Below, piece after piece: positions 61,969 to 64,000 of a stretch of DNA of 64,000 bases. Positions within the stretch are counted from its first letter, which is position 1; the number at the start of each line of letters is the position of its first letter. A program made the translations under genes and the position numbers. The notes beneath the pieces were generated by a model. It worked only from the letters and a program-made list of their open reading frames with translations, did no database searches and was not told the DNA's origin. The DNA comes from JAYUDN01 sp043739785 (GTDB taxonomy: Bacteria; Patescibacteriota; Gracilibacteria; BD1-5; UBA2023), in the NCBI GenBank assembly GCA_043739785.1, contig JAYUDN010000002.1, positions 47,828 to 111,827 on the forward strand, in the 5' to 3' direction.

Positions 61969-63888
61969 TTACATTTCACTCGGAATTTCGATACCGAGGA
62001 GCTGGAAGGTGAGCTTTATTTGTGAGCTAAACTGACTACAGAGGGCTAGTCTCAGGTCCTTTAGTCACGTATCGCTTTCTTCGAGTATTTTCGGCGTTTG
62101 CACATAGAAGCTATTGAACGCTACTGCGAGATCGTAGGAGTAAAGAGCCAGATGGTGAGGTTTGTAGGTCTTGGCGACGGTCTCGATCACTTCTTCCATA
62201 CGAGCGAGAATCTGAATAAGAACTTTGTCATACTCAGAGAGCCCAAACCTCCCGTCATCGCGAGGTACGAAGCGATCCAGAAAAGAATAGGAATCAATGT
62301 TTATATCCTGGATTGCTTCGCTATCGCTCGCAATGACAGAACCACCAATTTTCATAGCACGCACATAGGCATACTGGATATAAGGGCCAGAGTTTCCTTC
62401 AAAACTGAGGGCTTTATCCCAGTCGAAAGTGACATCCTTTTCTCGATCTTGCGCTAGGTAGGAGTACTTAATAGCACCGATCGTAATCGCTTGGATATCT
62501 TCTTGTGAAAGGGCTTTCTCTCCAGTTCGTCACTTCTCTTCAAGGATTTTCTCTGTCCGTTGTCTTCCTTCTTCGATGAGGGCTTCGAGAAAAATAACGG
62601 TTCCATGTCGTGTCGACATAGCTCCTTCCTTCAGCTTGATAAAGCCATTGAACGCATGAAATATCTCAACGCATTCAGTCAGCTCTGGCCATGCCATCTT
62701 TGCAATCGTAAATGCTTGTTTCAGGTGGAGTTGCTGACGAACATCGACAGAATAGATGATTTTCTTTGGATTCCAACTATTCGTGAGTCGATACTTGATC
62801 GCCGCGAGATCTGAAGTGAGATAGAGTCCTGTTCCATCCTTCTTCTGGAGTATACAAGAGGGAAGTTTGGCATCATCGGGAAATACCACTCAGACACTTC
62901 CATCCTCATTTTGTGTCGCAATTCACTTTTCAATGAGCTCCTTCACGATATCCTTCATATTATATTCTAATTCTGGATAGTCTTCGCTATTCGGTCGTGG
63001 AAGTCTGAGTCCTTCATAGAAGCTTTCCCCGATGTTGTACGTGGCATGGACATTGAGGAGGTCAAGTTTTTTCTCAGTTTCAGTGATCGAAATAGCAGTG
63101 AACTTCTTCCAGAGTTCGATATTTTCAATATCTCACTCAGAAAGCTTTTTGAATTCTTCTCGTGCCATCAATTCTTTTTTCTCAATTTCTTCATCACTTA
63201 AACTTATTTGAATATGAAACTTCAAATAAAGGATATAAAGCAGTATGATTCACTTTTTCTCTAGTAATGTACTTAAGAATTGATGCCTTCAACTAATTTT
63301 ATTTTCCTCAGAACTTTCTCTGACCATAGAAATTTCTAGACTACTTAAGCATAATTCGTTAGATTCAGCTATTCTTATAAGATTTTCATATTTCCACGCC
63401 CAGATTAACTTCCCAAAAATCCCTCCCCAATCGCCGAAATGAGAGTCACCAATGACACGATAACCGAGATGACGATATACATTACAGATAGTTTGTCCGA
63501 TCGATGGAGTACAGATATGAGCAATATGAAGGGGTTTTCCGGCATTCGCCCCGATATAGTCTACGATGATGGTTTGCTGGTGAGCTGGTTTGCAGGTTTG
63601 TAGATTGAGTTCAGAAAATAATGAAATCCACACTGTATCGGTGAGGAAAAAGTTCACATATCCTCCGAAGGCATTGGTAGACATGAAGGTATCACTATGT
63701 TTAGCAAGCTCTACTACTACTTCCTCCGCGATAATATTCGGGCTTTTGCCAAGTGGTTTTGCAAGCTGAAATACTCCGATACAGTACTCTCCGAGTTCTG
63801 ATTTCGGAGCTATGGCGATATCGGGACGAAACTCGATGTCGTATAGAGTCTTGAAGGCTCGCGTTATTAGATTCTCTATATTTTGCAT
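61969..63888 (-). CDS. argS: Arginyl-tRNA synthetase with an in-frame palindromic insert
   Basis: 639 residues. Class I signature: HIGH as GKPLHIAHICTPSIGQ, and the KMSKS-loop equivalent GAMSTRHG, close to the KMSTR seen in ArgRS. Also visible are GDSHFGDWGGIFGKL, NIGESFYEGLRLPRP, DLAAIKYRL and the C-terminal anticodon-binding helices with FNSFYVQTPKIL. Between YIQYAYVRAMKI and LSEYDKVLIQ about 30 residues (IASDSEAIQDINIDSYSFLD region) come from a palindromic element at 62254-62337. A 30-residue stretch near KGIILLYILYLKFHIQ also looks unusual. Six or so TGA codons encode Gly. First complete gene of the reverse-strand run. Confidence 0.92.
62254..62337. repeat. Palindromic (REP-like) element inside argS
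   Basis: Left arm 62254-62280 (GTCATCGCGAGG ... CGATCCAG) and right arm 62308-62337 (CTGGATTGCTTCGC ... TCGCAATGAC) form an imperfect inverted repeat with a 27-base centre. Related to the elements in ligA and murG. Confidence 0.8.
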
Positions 63889-63929
63889 TCCGGAAGTATA
63901 GAGAAAAAAAGAGAAAAATCGAGTAAAAA

Positions 63930-64000
63930 TTATATTTTCTCCACTCTCCACTTTCCTCCACTTTCATCGATAAGCTTCCATCCGAGAGCCAGGAGTTCGT
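63930..64000 (-). CDS. C-terminal end of an unidentified protein
   Basis: Only the last 23 codons are in the window, reading ELLALGWKLIDESGGKWRVE followed by KI and TAA. Simple-sequence text (GGAGGAAAGTGGAGAGTGGAG) lies within it. It precedes argS by 41 bases on the same strand. Too short to identify. Confidence 0.35.
   Translation of the reverse strand, partial: ELLALGWKLIDESGGKWRVEKI

Overview
This window reads as chromosome from an ultra-small Candidate Phyla Radiation (Patescibacteria) bacterium of the Gracilibacteria/Absconditabacteria (BD1-5/SR1) group. The deciding evidence is the genetic code. Almost every conserved gene is cut by in-frame TGA, and the TGA falls where the family has an invariant glycine: the G3 motif of HflX, GHTGTLDP of TruB, MGDNR of signal peptidase I, EGCLS of peptide deformylase and VGEIRD of the pilus ATPase. 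With UGA read as Gly (code 25) and only TAA/TAG as stops, full-length genes appear and the window is densely coded. All coordinates here use that code. I recognised no rRNA or tRNA gene.

Layout. 0.1-8 kb: CYTH protein, MntP exporter, aminopeptidase N, HflX, a pseudopilin, an LPXTG surface protein and an FtsW/RodA protein. 8-13.6 kb: ferredoxin, O-antigen-ligase-like protein, a glycosyltransferase with its two halves in reversed order, Dus and peptide deformylase. 13.8-25.2 kb: a MurE-like ligase, then a reverse-strand export/translation block (secA, lepB, truB, a secreted protein, an AI-2E-type permease), two unknown genes and trigger factor. 25.4-30 kb: lipoprotein, LigA, a Cys-tailed thioredoxin-fold protein and ribosomal protein L25. 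30-40.4 kb: a type IV pilus operon (pilC, pilB and two membrane partners), an exonuclease/DinG-like fusion, ftsZ and ftsA. 40.4-45 kb: two small unknown genes with their own terminators, miaB and an AT-rich HEPN-like gene. 45-52.5 kb: small accessory enzymes and membrane proteins, with two decayed genes. 52.5-64 kb: a long reverse-strand run of ABC exporter, murG, NUDIX, dprA, DUF58, a large SLH/PKD surface protein, a DedA-like protein, a methyltransferase and argS.

Function. Together these genes cover peptidoglycan synthesis and division (MurE, MurG, FtsW, FtsA, FtsZ), secretion (SecA, LepB), pili and DNA uptake (PilB, PilC, pseudopilin, DprA) and surface display (LPXTG, SLH/PKD), which fits an epibiotic life style. 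Enzymes of primary biosynthesis are almost absent.

Most unusual observation. Housekeeping genes carry in-frame insertions made of repeats. miaB contains a complete DUF559 nuclease-type domain bounded by inverted repeats. murG contains octamer arrays and palindromes. ligA, argS, dus and the exonuclease fusion carry palindromic or short-tandem inserts. Several of these repeats contain TGA in every frame of the coding strand, so they can be translated only because UGA is recoded. I found no described system that this matches exactly; the closest analogy I know is Rickettsia palindromic elements.
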